Source: a virus
Reading direction: 5' to 3' (one strand)
Virus record (IMG/VR): IMGVR_UViG_3300027800_000011
Span: 1 to 39,409 of that record
DNA: 39,409 nucleotides
Part shown: piece after piece, positions 29,042-36,058 of the stretch
Position numbering within the stretch: position 1 is the first letter of the stretch
Layout of the letters: the number at the start of each line of letters is the position of its first letter
Notes under the pieces: generated by a model
Seen by the model: only the letters and a program-made list of their open reading frames with translations
The model's database searches: none
Told to the model about the DNA's origin: nothing
Position numbers and translations under genes: made by a program

Positions 29042-29384
29042 TTCGCCATTGGAATATGACGAGTGTGTTGTATTAGCTACTTATCTGGAGATATTAAAGA
29101 CCCAAGGTAAGATTCTTGCCTACACTCACATTCCACAGGAAACATTCACTAAAAACTGGGGAACAAAGATTAAAAATAAGAGAATGGGGGTTAAACCAGG
29201 CATACCAGATTACCTAGTGATAACAAAAACCCAGATTTTGTTTATGGAGATGAAAAGAAAAACAGGCGGAACTGTGTCACCTGACCAAAAAATATGGTTG
29301 GAGCTACTCAAAGGGAAAAAAACAGTGACGGCTGTTGCAAAGGGTTTTGATGAAGCCAAGCTCGTTATAGAGAAGATTGCTTGA
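29031..29384 (+). CDS. VRR-NUC domain nuclease
   Basis: A 117-residue protein with the VRR-NUC core: an N-terminal helix with Glu (EYDECVVLATYLEIL), KRMGVKPGIPDYLVITKT (catalytic Asp in PGIPDYL) and the EMKRKTGGTVSP motif (Glu and Lys of the PD-(D/E)xK site), followed by DQKIWLELL. The family includes FAN1 and small phage nucleases, thought to be Holliday-junction or flap enzymes. Beside erf functions, it is a candidate resolvase for packaging and recombination. Confidence 0.88.
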   Translation: MANNSPLEYDECVVLATYLEILKTQGKILAYTHIPQETFTKNWGTKIKNKRMGVKPGIPDYLVITKTQILFMEMKRKTGGTVSPDQKIWLELLKGKKTVTAVAKGFDEAKLVIEKIA

Positions 29385-29410
29385 CATAGCGAGAGAATGG
29401 GGGTTATTAT
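29381..29410 (+). promoter_or_regulatory. sigma-70 promoter candidate
   Basis: TTGACA (29381-29386), overlapping the VRR-NUC stop, with TTATTA (29404-29409, 17-base spacer) or TATTAT (29405-29410, 18). It would drive the gene at 29420 with a very short leader. Confidence 0.55.
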
Positions 29411-29419
29411 TATTTTACG

Positions 29420-29632
29420 GTGATTATTTATCGAGTAATTAGAGACTATGGGGATATAAAAGTGGGAACGTCTCTCATCTTCAATAAATCACAACAGAGG
29501 TTTGAAAACTTCTCACACACAAAGTTTATTTCAAATGTAGAATCAGCCCATCACCCAGGGCTGATAGTCGTTTTAAGGGAACTTACTGCGGTCAGCGAAA
29601 GGAAAAAGACCTTCTTCACAATCCCCTTCTGA
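29420..29632 (+). CDS. hypothetical protein, 70 residues
   Basis: A small beta-rich protein (MIIYRVIRDYGDIKVGTSLIF in part) starting with GTG, with SAHHPGLIVVLRELTAV near its end. No motif recognised. It lies between a promoter candidate and a zinc-ribbon gene. Confidence 0.55.
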   Translation: MIIYRVIRDYGDIKVGTSLIFNKSQQRFENFSHTKFISNVESAHHPGLIVVLRELTAVSERKKTFFTIPF

Positions 29633-29633
29633 T

Positions 29634-29921
29634 ATGGATTCCAAACACTGTACTCGTTGTGGAGAAAAAAGAGTTTTGAAGATGTTTGTTAAAAACATCA
29701 ATTATCCAAATGGATATTCAAATCTCTGTCTTTACTGTAAAAGAAAACAGGAAAAAGAGTATCGAAGAAGAATTAAAAATCACGAGGAGGCTGATACTCG
29801 CAGGAGAGAATACGTCGTCAGTTCTTTTGAAGAAGGAGTGCAGATATTGCTCGACAGGGGTTACTTTGCCGTCAGGTCTGAGGCAGTGGCATATACGAAG
29901 CGTTGTAGGCAGTTGAAATGA
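29634..29921 (+). CDS. zinc-ribbon protein, 95 residues
   Basis: The N-terminus has CTRCGEK and, 19 residues on, CLYCKRK, a four-Cys zinc site typical of phage HNH-related or transcription-linked ribbons. A basic helix follows (EKEYRRRIKNHEEADTRRRE). The C-terminal part lacks the HNH catalytic residues, so nuclease activity is doubtful. Confidence 0.65.
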   Translation: MDSKHCTRCGEKRVLKMFVKNINYPNGYSNLCLYCKRKQEKEYRRRIKNHEEADTRRREYVVSSFEEGVQILLDRGYFAVRSEAVAYTKRCRQLK

Positions 29922-29922
29922 C

Positions 29923-29951
29923 TTGACAAACACTTTTGGATACGCTATCCT
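29923..29951 (+). promoter_or_regulatory. sigma-70 promoter of the zinc-ribbon/RtcB block
   Basis: TTGACA (29923-29928), 17 bases, TATCCT (29946-29951). It follows the stop at 29921 directly and leads into the genes from 29979 through rtcB. Confidence 0.7.
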
Positions 29952-29978
29952 TAACATATTAAAACAATACAACTATAA

Positions 29979-30248
29979 ATGAGAATACATTTTGATTTCG
30001 AGTTCGGGTTCAGAGATATTGTTCAGTGGATAAATGAACAAGTCTGTAAACATAAAGGACATCAGTGGAGAAAATATAAAGATGATTTTTGGGGAATGTC
30101 CTCTTTTGCCAATCTTATTCTGGGACAAGTTACTCATACTTGTAAGAGATGTGGAGAAGTAAAAAGAGCTAAACCTGAGAAAAGTACAAAACCACTCAAA
30201 ATTAAGAGATATTCTCGTTTATCTTCAAAGTCTAAGAAAACTAAATGA
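29979..30248 (+). CDS. hypothetical protein with partial zinc site, 89 residues
   Basis: C and H residues occur as QVCKHKGHQW and HTCKRCGEVKRAK, compatible with one zinc site. The tail is strongly basic (PLKIKRYSRLSSKSKKTK). It overlaps the next small gene by 4 bases. A nucleic-acid-binding role is plausible. Confidence 0.6.
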   Translation: MRIHFDFEFGFRDIVQWINEQVCKHKGHQWRKYKDDFWGMSSFANLILGQVTHTCKRCGEVKRAKPEKSTKPLKIKRYSRLSSKSKKTK

Positions 30249-30424
30249 AGAAAAAGAAACTCTCACCTATTGAAAAGAAGATTGCAAAGGGGTATCGGGT
30301 TGTTACTTGTCCCAAATGCGGACTACCAAAAGCGGGTAAGTGGCTGATTGAAATGATTTCTTGTGGTCGTTGCCATTATAAAAAAGAAGAAAAAGTAGAT
30401 GAAAAAGACACTAAAACCAGTTGA
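30245..30424 (+). CDS. zinc-ribbon miniprotein, 59 residues
   Basis: Its ATG overlaps the upstream TGA. The product is basic with CPKCGLPKAGKW and, 15 residues later, CGRCHYKK, a four-Cys zinc ribbon. It overlaps the next gene by 26 bases. It is one of several ribbon miniproteins in this block. Confidence 0.65.
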   Translation: MKKKKLSPIEKKIAKGYRVVTCPKCGLPKAGKWLIEMISCGRCHYKKEEKVDEKDTKTS

Positions 30425-30710
30425 AGACGTTAAAGTTCCTGTTGATACTATTCAGGCTGTAGATAAATATGGCAAACCATTGCTCCCAGACCCAAAGTTT
30501 CTCGGAACTGCACCTATTTACCTAAGTAGAACGAATCGTATAAAAGCAGTGCAAATGTTTCTTCCACCAGGAGTGAGTCGTTTCTTCGTAGAGCGTATTG
30601 ACAAAAACCACATCAGATTCTTAATTTCTTCAGAAGAAGTGGACAGACTAGCAGAGAAGGTTGCCACTATGGAAAAAGGAATAAGTGAGGCAAGTAAAAA
30701 AAGCGATTAA
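30399..30710 (+). CDS. hypothetical protein, 103 residues
   Basis: A mixed protein with central PIYLSRTNRIKAVQMFLPPG and RFFVERIDKNHIRFLIS, followed by an acidic/basic helix. No family recognised. It overlaps the upstream zinc-ribbon gene. Confidence 0.6.
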   Translation: MKKTLKPVEDVKVPVDTIQAVDKYGKPLLPDPKFLGTAPIYLSRTNRIKAVQMFLPPGVSRFFVERIDKNHIRFLISSEEVDRLAEKVATMEKGISEASKKSD

Positions 30711-30733
30711 AATTAACAATTATTTTCAATACA

Positions 30734-30934
30734 ATGAGTAATAACAACACATCGTCAGGCGGAATAGGTTTTACAGGGCTTCTTACGGTTTTATTTGTCG
30801 GACTTAAATTAACTCACGTTATTGATTGGAGTTGGTGGTGGGTTCTCTCGCCAATTTGGCTTAGTTTAATTCTAGTTTTATTAGTCTTGATTATTGTCGG
30901 TTTGGTTTTACTAATTCAAAGTTCCTCAAAATGA
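30734..30934 (+). CDS. conserved two-segment membrane protein, 66 residues
   Basis: Two membrane segments (GFTGLLTVLFVGLKLTHVI and SPIWLSLILVLLVLIIVGLV) surround DWSWWWVLSP. This GLLTVLF..LKLT.VI.WSWWWVLSP pattern is widespread in small phage and bacterial proteins, sometimes labelled transmembrane Fragile-X-F associated. Function is unknown. It starts at CAATACAATG and overlaps rtcB by 4 bases, so the two are co-translated. Confidence 0.75.
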   Translation: MSNNNTSSGGIGFTGLLTVLFVGLKLTHVIDWSWWWVLSPIWLSLILVLLVLIIVGLVLLIQSSSK

Positions 30935-32109
30935 TTAACGTAATTTCAAGCGAAAAGAAACCAATCAAATTGTGGGTGACTGACCTTGAAGAAGGTGCTC
31001 TATCTCAAGCAAAAAATCTAGCCAATCTACCTTTTGTTTTCAAGCATATTGCCTTAATGCCAGACTCTCACCAGGGTTATGGTATGCCAATCGGGGGCGT
31101 AATGGCGACTGAGGGAATCGTAGTGCCTAATGCTGTTGGAGTGGATATTGGTTGTGGAATGTGTGCAGTAAAAACGAACCTAACCGAGATTTCTCAAGAC
31201 CAACTCAAAGCAATTATGGGTGAAATAAGAAAAGTTGTTCCTGTTGGTTTCTCTCACCAAGCAAAGAAACAAGATGAAGATTTAATGCCAAGGTTCTTTG
31301 GACATATGGAAGACTTACCTAAAGATTACCCCGTTATCTTTCAAGAATACCAAAACGCATTGTCTCAAATCGGAACTCTTGGTGGCGGAAATCATTTCAT
31401 TGAAATACAAAAGGGGAACGATGGACATATTTGGGTAATGATTCACTCTGGTTCAAGAAATCTAGGTTTCAAGGTGGCTAATTATTACAACGAAGTGGCT
31501 AAAAAACTAAACGCCAAATGGCAATCTTCTGTTCCTGAGAACTGGGAACTAGCTTTCTTACCACTAGACAGTGAAGAGGGTAAAAGATATATGAGCGAAA
31601 TGCAGTATTGTGTAGAGTTTGCATTGGCTAATCGCAAATTGATGATGAAGAATATCCTTAATTGTTTCTTAAAAGAAGTCCCAGACTTCGATAGTAGCGA
31701 CATAATGATAAATATTGCCCATAACTATGCTTCGCTCGAGAATCATTTTGGAAAGAATGTCTTAGTCCACCGTAAAGGAGCAACTCTCGCAAGAGAAGGA
31801 ATTGTAGGTATTATCCCTGGTTCGATGGGAACAAAATCATATATTGTCGAGGGATTGGGGAATAAAGAGTCATTTGAGTCCTGTTCTCACGGGGCTGGTA
31901 GAAAAATGGGTAGAGGTGAAGCAATCAGAACCCTAAACCTGGCAGACGAACAGGCAAAGATGGAAGGAATACTCGGACAACCAAGAAATGCAGAGGATTT
32001 GCAAGAAGCACCAGGAGCATACAAGTCAATCGACACTGTAATGGAGAACCAAAAAGACTTGGTGAAGATTCTCGTGGAACTCACCCCATTAGCAAATATC
32101 AAAGGATAA
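30931..32109 (+). CDS. rtcB: RtcB RNA ligase
   Basis: The 392-residue protein is full length for the shorter RtcB class. Metal and active-site motifs are intact: GVDIGCGM (Asp72, Cys75), GGGNHFIE (His155), IHSGSRNLG (His172), NIAHN (His264) and CSHGAGR with His320, the guanylated nucleophile. RtcB joins 2',3'-cyclic or 3'-phosphate ends to 5'-OH ends using GTP and Mn2+, exactly the ends left by many anticodon nucleases. With the tRNA array and the Rnl5-like ligase it points to tRNA repair. Archease, its usual activator, was not found. The next gene overlaps the stop by one base. Confidence 0.95.
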   Translation: MINVISSEKKPIKLWVTDLEEGALSQAKNLANLPFVFKHIALMPDSHQGYGMPIGGVMATEGIVVPNAVGVDIGCGMCAVKTNLTEISQDQLKAIMGEIRKVVPVGFSHQAKKQDEDLMPRFFGHMEDLPKDYPVIFQEYQNALSQIGTLGGGNHFIEIQKGNDGHIWVMIHSGSRNLGFKVANYYNEVAKKLNAKWQSSVPENWELAFLPLDSEEGKRYMSEMQYCVEFALANRKLMMKNILNCFLKEVPDFDSSDIMINIAHNYASLENHFGKNVLVHRKGATLAREGIVGIIPGSMGTKSYIVEGLGNKESFESCSHGAGRKMGRGEAIRTLNLADEQAKMEGILGQPRNAEDLQEAPGAYKSIDTVMENQKDLVKILVELTPLANIKG

Positions 32110-32303
32110 TGATAAAAACAAATCAGACACTCGTAATCCACGTCGTAGAATCGTTCTTACTCAGATTTTATATGGCGATGAGACTATTATTTCGAGGTGA
32201 AATAGTTTTCGACCAAATGACCTTTTTTAAGGAATTATCAAAAGTTTTAGAAAAAGACAATGACAAAAACATACAAAAACAAAAGAGACCAGTTCAAGGC
32301 TGA
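32109..32303 (+). CDS. hypothetical protein, 64 residues
   Basis: It overlaps the rtcB stop by one base (TAATG) and so is probably translated with it. A hydrophobic/basic helix (VIHVVESFLLRFYMAMRLLF) may be peripheral to the membrane. No family recognised; it overlaps the next gene by 44 bases. Confidence 0.5.
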   Translation: MIKTNQTLVIHVVESFLLRFYMAMRLLFRGEIVFDQMTFFKELSKVLEKDNDKNIQKQKRPVQG

Positions 32304-32526
32304 ATTACAAAAATCAGAAGAAGAGAGATTGCGTCTTGAGAGCGAGATAGCGAAGCTCACAAAGAAACCAGAGCTATCAAAAGGATTAAGCTGCACTGTT
32401 TACTGTAGCAATTGCCAAACAGTAGGCGATGTGATTGTTCCATTGGGAGTGACCATACACGGTAGTGGTTGTGCTTATTGCGGTTGCAAGGATACTGGGT
32501 ATCTAGTCAGAACAATTAAGCAATAA
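32260..32526 (+). CDS. coiled-coil zinc-ribbon protein, 88 residues
   Basis: A coiled-coil N-terminus (KAELQKSEEERLRLESEIAK) precedes a zinc ribbon with CSNC and, 22 residues later, CAYCGC. It overlaps the next gene by one base. Possibly nucleic-acid or protein binding. Confidence 0.65.
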   Translation: MTKTYKNKRDQFKAELQKSEEERLRLESEIAKLTKKPELSKGLSCTVYCSNCQTVGDVIVPLGVTIHGSGCAYCGCKDTGYLVRTIKQ

Positions 32527-32744
32527 TGAGCTTTGGAAACTCTTTCAGATACAGCGAAAAACTGTCTTTGAAAAATGCAATCATTCCAAGTCTGACCACA
32601 ATACCAAAGAGAAAGAAGGAACGACTCTGCGTGTGGAAGGTATGCCCAGAGTGTAAATTGGAGTTTCGAGCCATTAGCCAAGAGGTTTGTCAAGATTGTC
32701 GAAGTAAAAAAACACAGAGAAAAAATGGAAAAACTAAGATTTGA
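32526..32744 (+). CDS. zinc-ribbon protein, 72 residues
   Basis: CPECKLEF and, 12 residues later, CQDCRSKK form a compact zinc ribbon; the flanks are basic. It overlaps the preceding gene by one base and the next by 20, in a dense block of small genes before the terminase. Confidence 0.65.
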   Translation: MSFGNSFRYSEKLSLKNAIIPSLTTIPKRKKERLCVWKVCPECKLEFRAISQEVCQDCRSKKTQRKNGKTKI

Positions 32745-32922
32745 AGATTTACCAAAAATTGTCGTTACTCTTTTCCCAGACCCAACTAAGGAGAATACTC
32801 ACGATACTTGGATTGATATAAAGGACAGAGTGAAGTATAAGCAAAATTGGAAACGATATCGTCAACGTGCTATATTGAAAGTAATAGAAACGGAGAAATC
32901 CAAACCTCTACAAAGACAATGA
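32725..32922 (+). CDS. hypothetical protein, 65 residues
   Basis: A charged protein with FEDLPKIVVTLFPDPTKENT and a basic helix (YKQNWKRYRQRAILKVIE). Its TGA overlaps the ATG of the small terminase, so it is coupled to packaging genes. Function unknown. Confidence 0.55.
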   Translation: MEKLRFEDLPKIVVTLFPDPTKENTHDTWIDIKDRVKYKQNWKRYRQRAILKVIETEKSKPLQRQ

Positions 32923-33371
32923 CAGCAAAAAAGAAACACGCTGGTGGAAGACCACGCTTATATAAGAAGACAGAAGTTGAAAAGTTCCAAGATAAGATTG
33001 ATGAGTATTTCGTTTTTTGTGACGCAAAGATAAAGACTGTCGAGAGTGAGAAACTCGGAACACTAACCCTTCCTGACCCTGAACCATATACGATGAGTGG
33101 ACTGGCCTATTGGCTTGGAATGGACAGAAGAAGTTTGTTAAATTATGCAGATACAAAGGAGTTTTTTCCCGCTATAAAAAGAGCAAGAAGTAAGGTAGAA
33201 GCTGATGTGGAGAGAAGAATGAACGATAAAGCGACATTTACACCTGGTTTGATATTTAACGCAAAGAATAACTTTGATTGGAAAGACAAGACTGAGACAG
33301 ACATTACCTCCAAGGGTGAGAGTGTGGTTGGATTCACGATATTACCACCAACAGAAAAAGAAGATGAGTAA
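32919..33371 (+). CDS. terS: terminase small subunit
   Basis: The N-terminus is Lys/Gly-rich (KKKHAGGRPRLYKK). A DNA-binding helical domain follows with YTMSGLAYWLGMDRRSLLNY and the conserved FNAKNNFDWKDKTE near the end, as in gp3/Sf6 gp1-type small terminases. Small terminases recognise packaging sites as rings and stimulate the large subunit, here about 1.3 kb downstream. I start at 32919 because it overlaps the upstream TGA and precedes the conserved GGRP; an earlier ATG at 32847 would sit inside the neighbour. Confidence 0.85.
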   Translation: MTAKKKHAGGRPRLYKKTEVEKFQDKIDEYFVFCDAKIKTVESEKLGTLTLPDPEPYTMSGLAYWLGMDRRSLLNYADTKEFFPAIKRARSKVEADVERRMNDKATFTPGLIFNAKNNFDWKDKTETDITSKGESVVGFTILPPTEKEDE

Positions 33372-33513
33372 AGAAAAGTGCGACACCTTCAATCACGACT
33401 TCAAACACCTTAAACGATATGGTCGGGCTGATTGGAGATGTCCTAAATGCGGTGATAATGTGATGACATTGTTACTTTACGCTTATCAAGCTGGTATAGA
33501 TTTAACAAAATGA
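33364..33513 (+). CDS. zinc-knuckle miniprotein, 49 residues
   Basis: It overlaps the terS stop by 8 bases. The product has CDTFNHDFKHLKRYG and CPKCGDNV, so one zinc site is possible. It overlaps the next gene by 4 bases. The longer frame from 33274 lies within terS. Confidence 0.55.
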   Translation: MSKEKCDTFNHDFKHLKRYGRADWRCPKCGDNVMTLLLYAYQAGIDLTK

Positions 33514-33743
33514 AACAGAAAATAGAAGGAGGGAAGAAGGAGTTTAATGGTTACGACTTTGACAATAAGGATATGCGAAAGAGAATGAAATATCTTGTTG
33601 TTTTCAAGGGTGATTTGGATATAAATGGAGCTTATGCTTTCAGGACAAAGGGATTATTAAGAGATTTTCTTAAAAGCGAGTGGAGAGATGTTGAGGCTAT
33701 TTTTGAAATTAAAGACATTACCAACTTAAACAAACCACTATGA
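33510..33743 (+). CDS. hypothetical protein, 77 residues
   Basis: A charged protein (KKEFNGYDFDNKDMRKRMKY, then LRDFLKSEWRDVEAIFEI). No family recognised. ATGA overlaps on both sides make it part of one translated chain of small genes. Confidence 0.55.
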   Translation: MKQKIEGGKKEFNGYDFDNKDMRKRMKYLVVFKGDLDINGAYAFRTKGLLRDFLKSEWRDVEAIFEIKDITNLNKPL

Positions 33744-33874
33744 CTAAACCAAGTAGAATCAAAGGTAATCCGCACAATAAACCAACGCTCACTGTGGACA
33801 GAAAGGCGTTCAGACGACTCAGAAGGCTATTTGGAGGTAGTGTGGTGCTTGTATCAAAAGACCAAAAGAAATGA
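33740..33874 (+). CDS. small basic protein, 44 residues
   Basis: Its ATG overlaps the upstream TGA, and its own TGA overlaps the phosphoesterase ATG. The product is strongly basic (RKAFRRLRRLFGG in the middle), suggesting RNA or DNA binding. The reading frame is clean and perfectly nested, which supports it being real. Confidence 0.6.
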   Translation: MTKPSRIKGNPHNKPTLTVDRKAFRRLRRLFGGSVVLVSKDQKK

Positions 33875-34434
33875 AGTTCTGGCTGATTACGGACACCCAT
33901 TTTAATCACGATAAAATGCCACTGTATTGTGGTCGTCCTGTTGGATTTGAAGAAATGATAATGAAGGGATTATCCCAAATACCCAAAGAAGATGTATTGA
34001 TTCACCTTGGAGATATTTGTATCGGTAAAGATGAGTATTGGCACAAACGACTTGCAGAACTTCCTTTTAAGAAATGGCTTGTTCTTGGTAATCACGACCA
34101 TAAATCAAGGTCGTGGTATTTGAAGCACGGTTGGGATTTTGTGGGTGCAAAGTTTCAAGGAAAGTTCTTCGGAAAAAATATACTTTTCTCTCATACACCA
34201 CAAAAGGACAGAGATGTTGTTGAATTGATGTATATATCAGGACATTTTGATTTGAATATCCACGGACATTTCCACAATACCCTTCACCGACTTCAAGACG
34301 GAATATTTTTAGTAGAAGGAGAAGAAGAGAGAACTAAGATTGATTTAGCAAATATCACCCCTAAACATAAATTGCTTTCGATTGAGGAAACAAACTACCA
34401 ACCCGTTAAGTTGTCAACATTTTTAGGAATATGA
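33871..34434 (+). CDS. calcineurin-like metallophosphoesterase
   Basis: All family motifs are present in order: DTHFNHD (D-x-H), HLGDICIG (GD), LGNHDHKS (GNHD), FSHTP and IHGHFHN (GHxH). The fold uses two metal ions to hydrolyse phosphodiesters or monoesters. At 187 residues it is a single-domain enzyme of a type common in phages. Substrate is not visible; RNA-end healing (such as opening 2',3'-cyclic phosphate) would fit the two ligases, but nucleotide or protein phosphatase activity is equally possible. It overlaps both neighbours by 4 bases. Confidence 0.85.
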   Translation: MKFWLITDTHFNHDKMPLYCGRPVGFEEMIMKGLSQIPKEDVLIHLGDICIGKDEYWHKRLAELPFKKWLVLGNHDHKSRSWYLKHGWDFVGAKFQGKFFGKNILFSHTPQKDRDVVELMYISGHFDLNIHGHFHNTLHRLQDGIFLVEGEEERTKIDLANITPKHKLLSIEETNYQPVKLSTFLGI

Positions 34435-34634
34435 AATACCCGAAGAGAGGGAGCTATAAAGAGGCAAAGGCTATCCAGCAGAAGAAGATAGTCAGAGAAG
34501 CCAAGCAGAGAGTAATGCTCCAAGATGGAATGATTATGCACGGCACTGTTGTTCACGGTGCTCACGAGTATTGTGAGGTCTGTAATAAAGCAATAGAGGC
34601 ATTTGATAAAGCCAAAATGAGAGGGGAGATATGA
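34431..34634 (+). CDS. hypothetical basic protein, 67 residues
   Basis: A Lys/Arg-rich N-terminal helix (YKEAKAIQQKKIVREAKQRV) is followed by HGTVVHGAHEYCEVCNKAIE, where two His and CEVC could bind zinc. It overlaps the large terminase start by 4 bases. Confidence 0.6.
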   Translation: MKYPKRGSYKEAKAIQQKKIVREAKQRVMLQDGMIMHGTVVHGAHEYCEVCNKAIEAFDKAKMRGEI

Positions 34635-36031
34635 TTCCTATTACAGTAAAAATCACACCACAGCCTAAACAGTGGCTTTGTTACCAGAAACTCTTTGATG
34701 ACATCACTCGCTTCATTGGCTTTGGTGGAGGAGCTGGTGGTGGAAAGACCTGGCTTGGTTGCGAATGGCTCTTGATGAACTGCTATCGCTACCCAGGGAG
34801 TAAGTGGTTTATTGGTCGTAAAGAATTAAAACGATTGATGGGTTCAACCTATGTCACCTGGACGAAGGTGTGTGCTTACCACAAAATACCTAAGACTGAT
34901 TGGAAACTGGACGGAAAGTATAACTATATCGAGTTCACAAACGGCTCACGCATTGACTTGCTTGATGTTGACTATAAACCTTCTGACCCTATGTTTGAAC
35001 GCTTTGGCTCTCTTGAATACACAGGTGGGTGGGGAGAAGAGGTGGGTGAATGGCACTTCCTCGCTTTTGATGTTCTCAAGTCTCGTATTGGAAGATGGAA
35101 GAACCTTGAGTTTGGCTTGGCTCTCCCAAAGTTTCTCTTGACATTTAACCCAACAAAAAACTGGCTGTATCGTATCTTTTATAAGCCGTGGAGAGATAAG
35201 TTCCTACCCAAAGAATACTCTTTTACCCAGGCTTTGTTTATGGATAATGAGTTCACAGCGGTGGAATATGGCAAGTCGCTAAATGAAATCAGTGACCCAA
35301 TCACCAAGGCTCGTTTGAGAGATGGAATCTGGGAATATGATGATGAGGATACTGTTTTAATCGGATATGACAGCATAATTGATATGTTTACTTCTCCACC
35401 AGAGTTCTCGACTGATATGTATTTGACTGGGGATATTGCACGATTCGGCTCAGACAGAATAGTTTATGGAATATGGAGAGGTTGGGATTTAATTAAAATC
35501 ATCACCAAACAGCACCAAGGGATAGATACCACATCAACAGACATCAGAACCCTTTTGGGAGAGCATAGAATACCCTACAGTCATTGCATTGTTGATGAGG
35601 ACGGTGTTGGTGGTGGCGTTGTTGATACGCTCAGGGGTATCAAGGGATTTGTAAATAACTCATCAGCTATTCAAACACCAACAGCAGTCGACGGAAGTAA
35701 ATTAAAAAAGGAAAACTATCGTAATTTGAAGACCCAGTGCTCTTACATCTTCGCAGGAAAGGTAAATAATCACGGGGTAACTGTCTCAGCAGAAATCTCA
35801 GAAGCCGAAAGAGACCTATTGGTTGAGGAACTAGGGCAAATAAGACGCAAAATAACCAATGATGTCACTACTTTGCAGATAATTGGGAAAGAAGAGGTCA
35901 AAGAAAATCTTGGTAGGTCTCCTGATTTGTCCGATATGATGATGATGAGAGCTTATTTTGAGCTTGATAAACCCAAAAGATTCTCAATGCCACCAGCGGG
36001 AGTTGGATTTGGTGGTGTAAATCCATATTAA
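34631..36031 (+). CDS. terL: terminase large subunit
   Basis: The ATPase domain has Walker A FGGGAGGGKTWLG (Lys39) and a GWGEEVGEW segment where the acidic Walker B region is expected. The nuclease domain has YLTGDIARFGSDRIVYGIWR and HCIVDEDGVGGGVVDTLRG, acidic residues of the RNase H-like fold. The protein pumps DNA into proheads and cuts it. Its 466 residues are normal for the family. It leads the head cluster (terL, portal, scaffold, coat). Confidence 0.93.
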   Translation: MIPITVKITPQPKQWLCYQKLFDDITRFIGFGGGAGGGKTWLGCEWLLMNCYRYPGSKWFIGRKELKRLMGSTYVTWTKVCAYHKIPKTDWKLDGKYNYIEFTNGSRIDLLDVDYKPSDPMFERFGSLEYTGGWGEEVGEWHFLAFDVLKSRIGRWKNLEFGLALPKFLLTFNPTKNWLYRIFYKPWRDKFLPKEYSFTQALFMDNEFTAVEYGKSLNEISDPITKARLRDGIWEYDDEDTVLIGYDSIIDMFTSPPEFSTDMYLTGDIARFGSDRIVYGIWRGWDLIKIITKQHQGIDTTSTDIRTLLGEHRIPYSHCIVDEDGVGGGVVDTLRGIKGFVNNSSAIQTPTAVDGSKLKKENYRNLKTQCSYIFAGKVNNHGVTVSAEISEAERDLLVEELGQIRRKITNDVTTLQIIGKEEVKENLGRSPDLSDMMMMRAYFELDKPKRFSMPPAGVGFGGVNPY

Positions 36032-36042
36032 AAAAGAAACAG

Positions 36043-36052
36043 TGATATATTC
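36043..36052 (+). promoter_or_regulatory. TGATATATTC element before the portal gene
   Basis: TGATATATTCCTA lies 11 bases after the terL stop. The decamer ends 6 bases before the ATG at 36059, so transcripts would be leaderless or nearly so. It matches the elements at 9688, 13421 and 20484. Confidence 0.55.
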
Positions 36053-36058
36053 CTAGAT

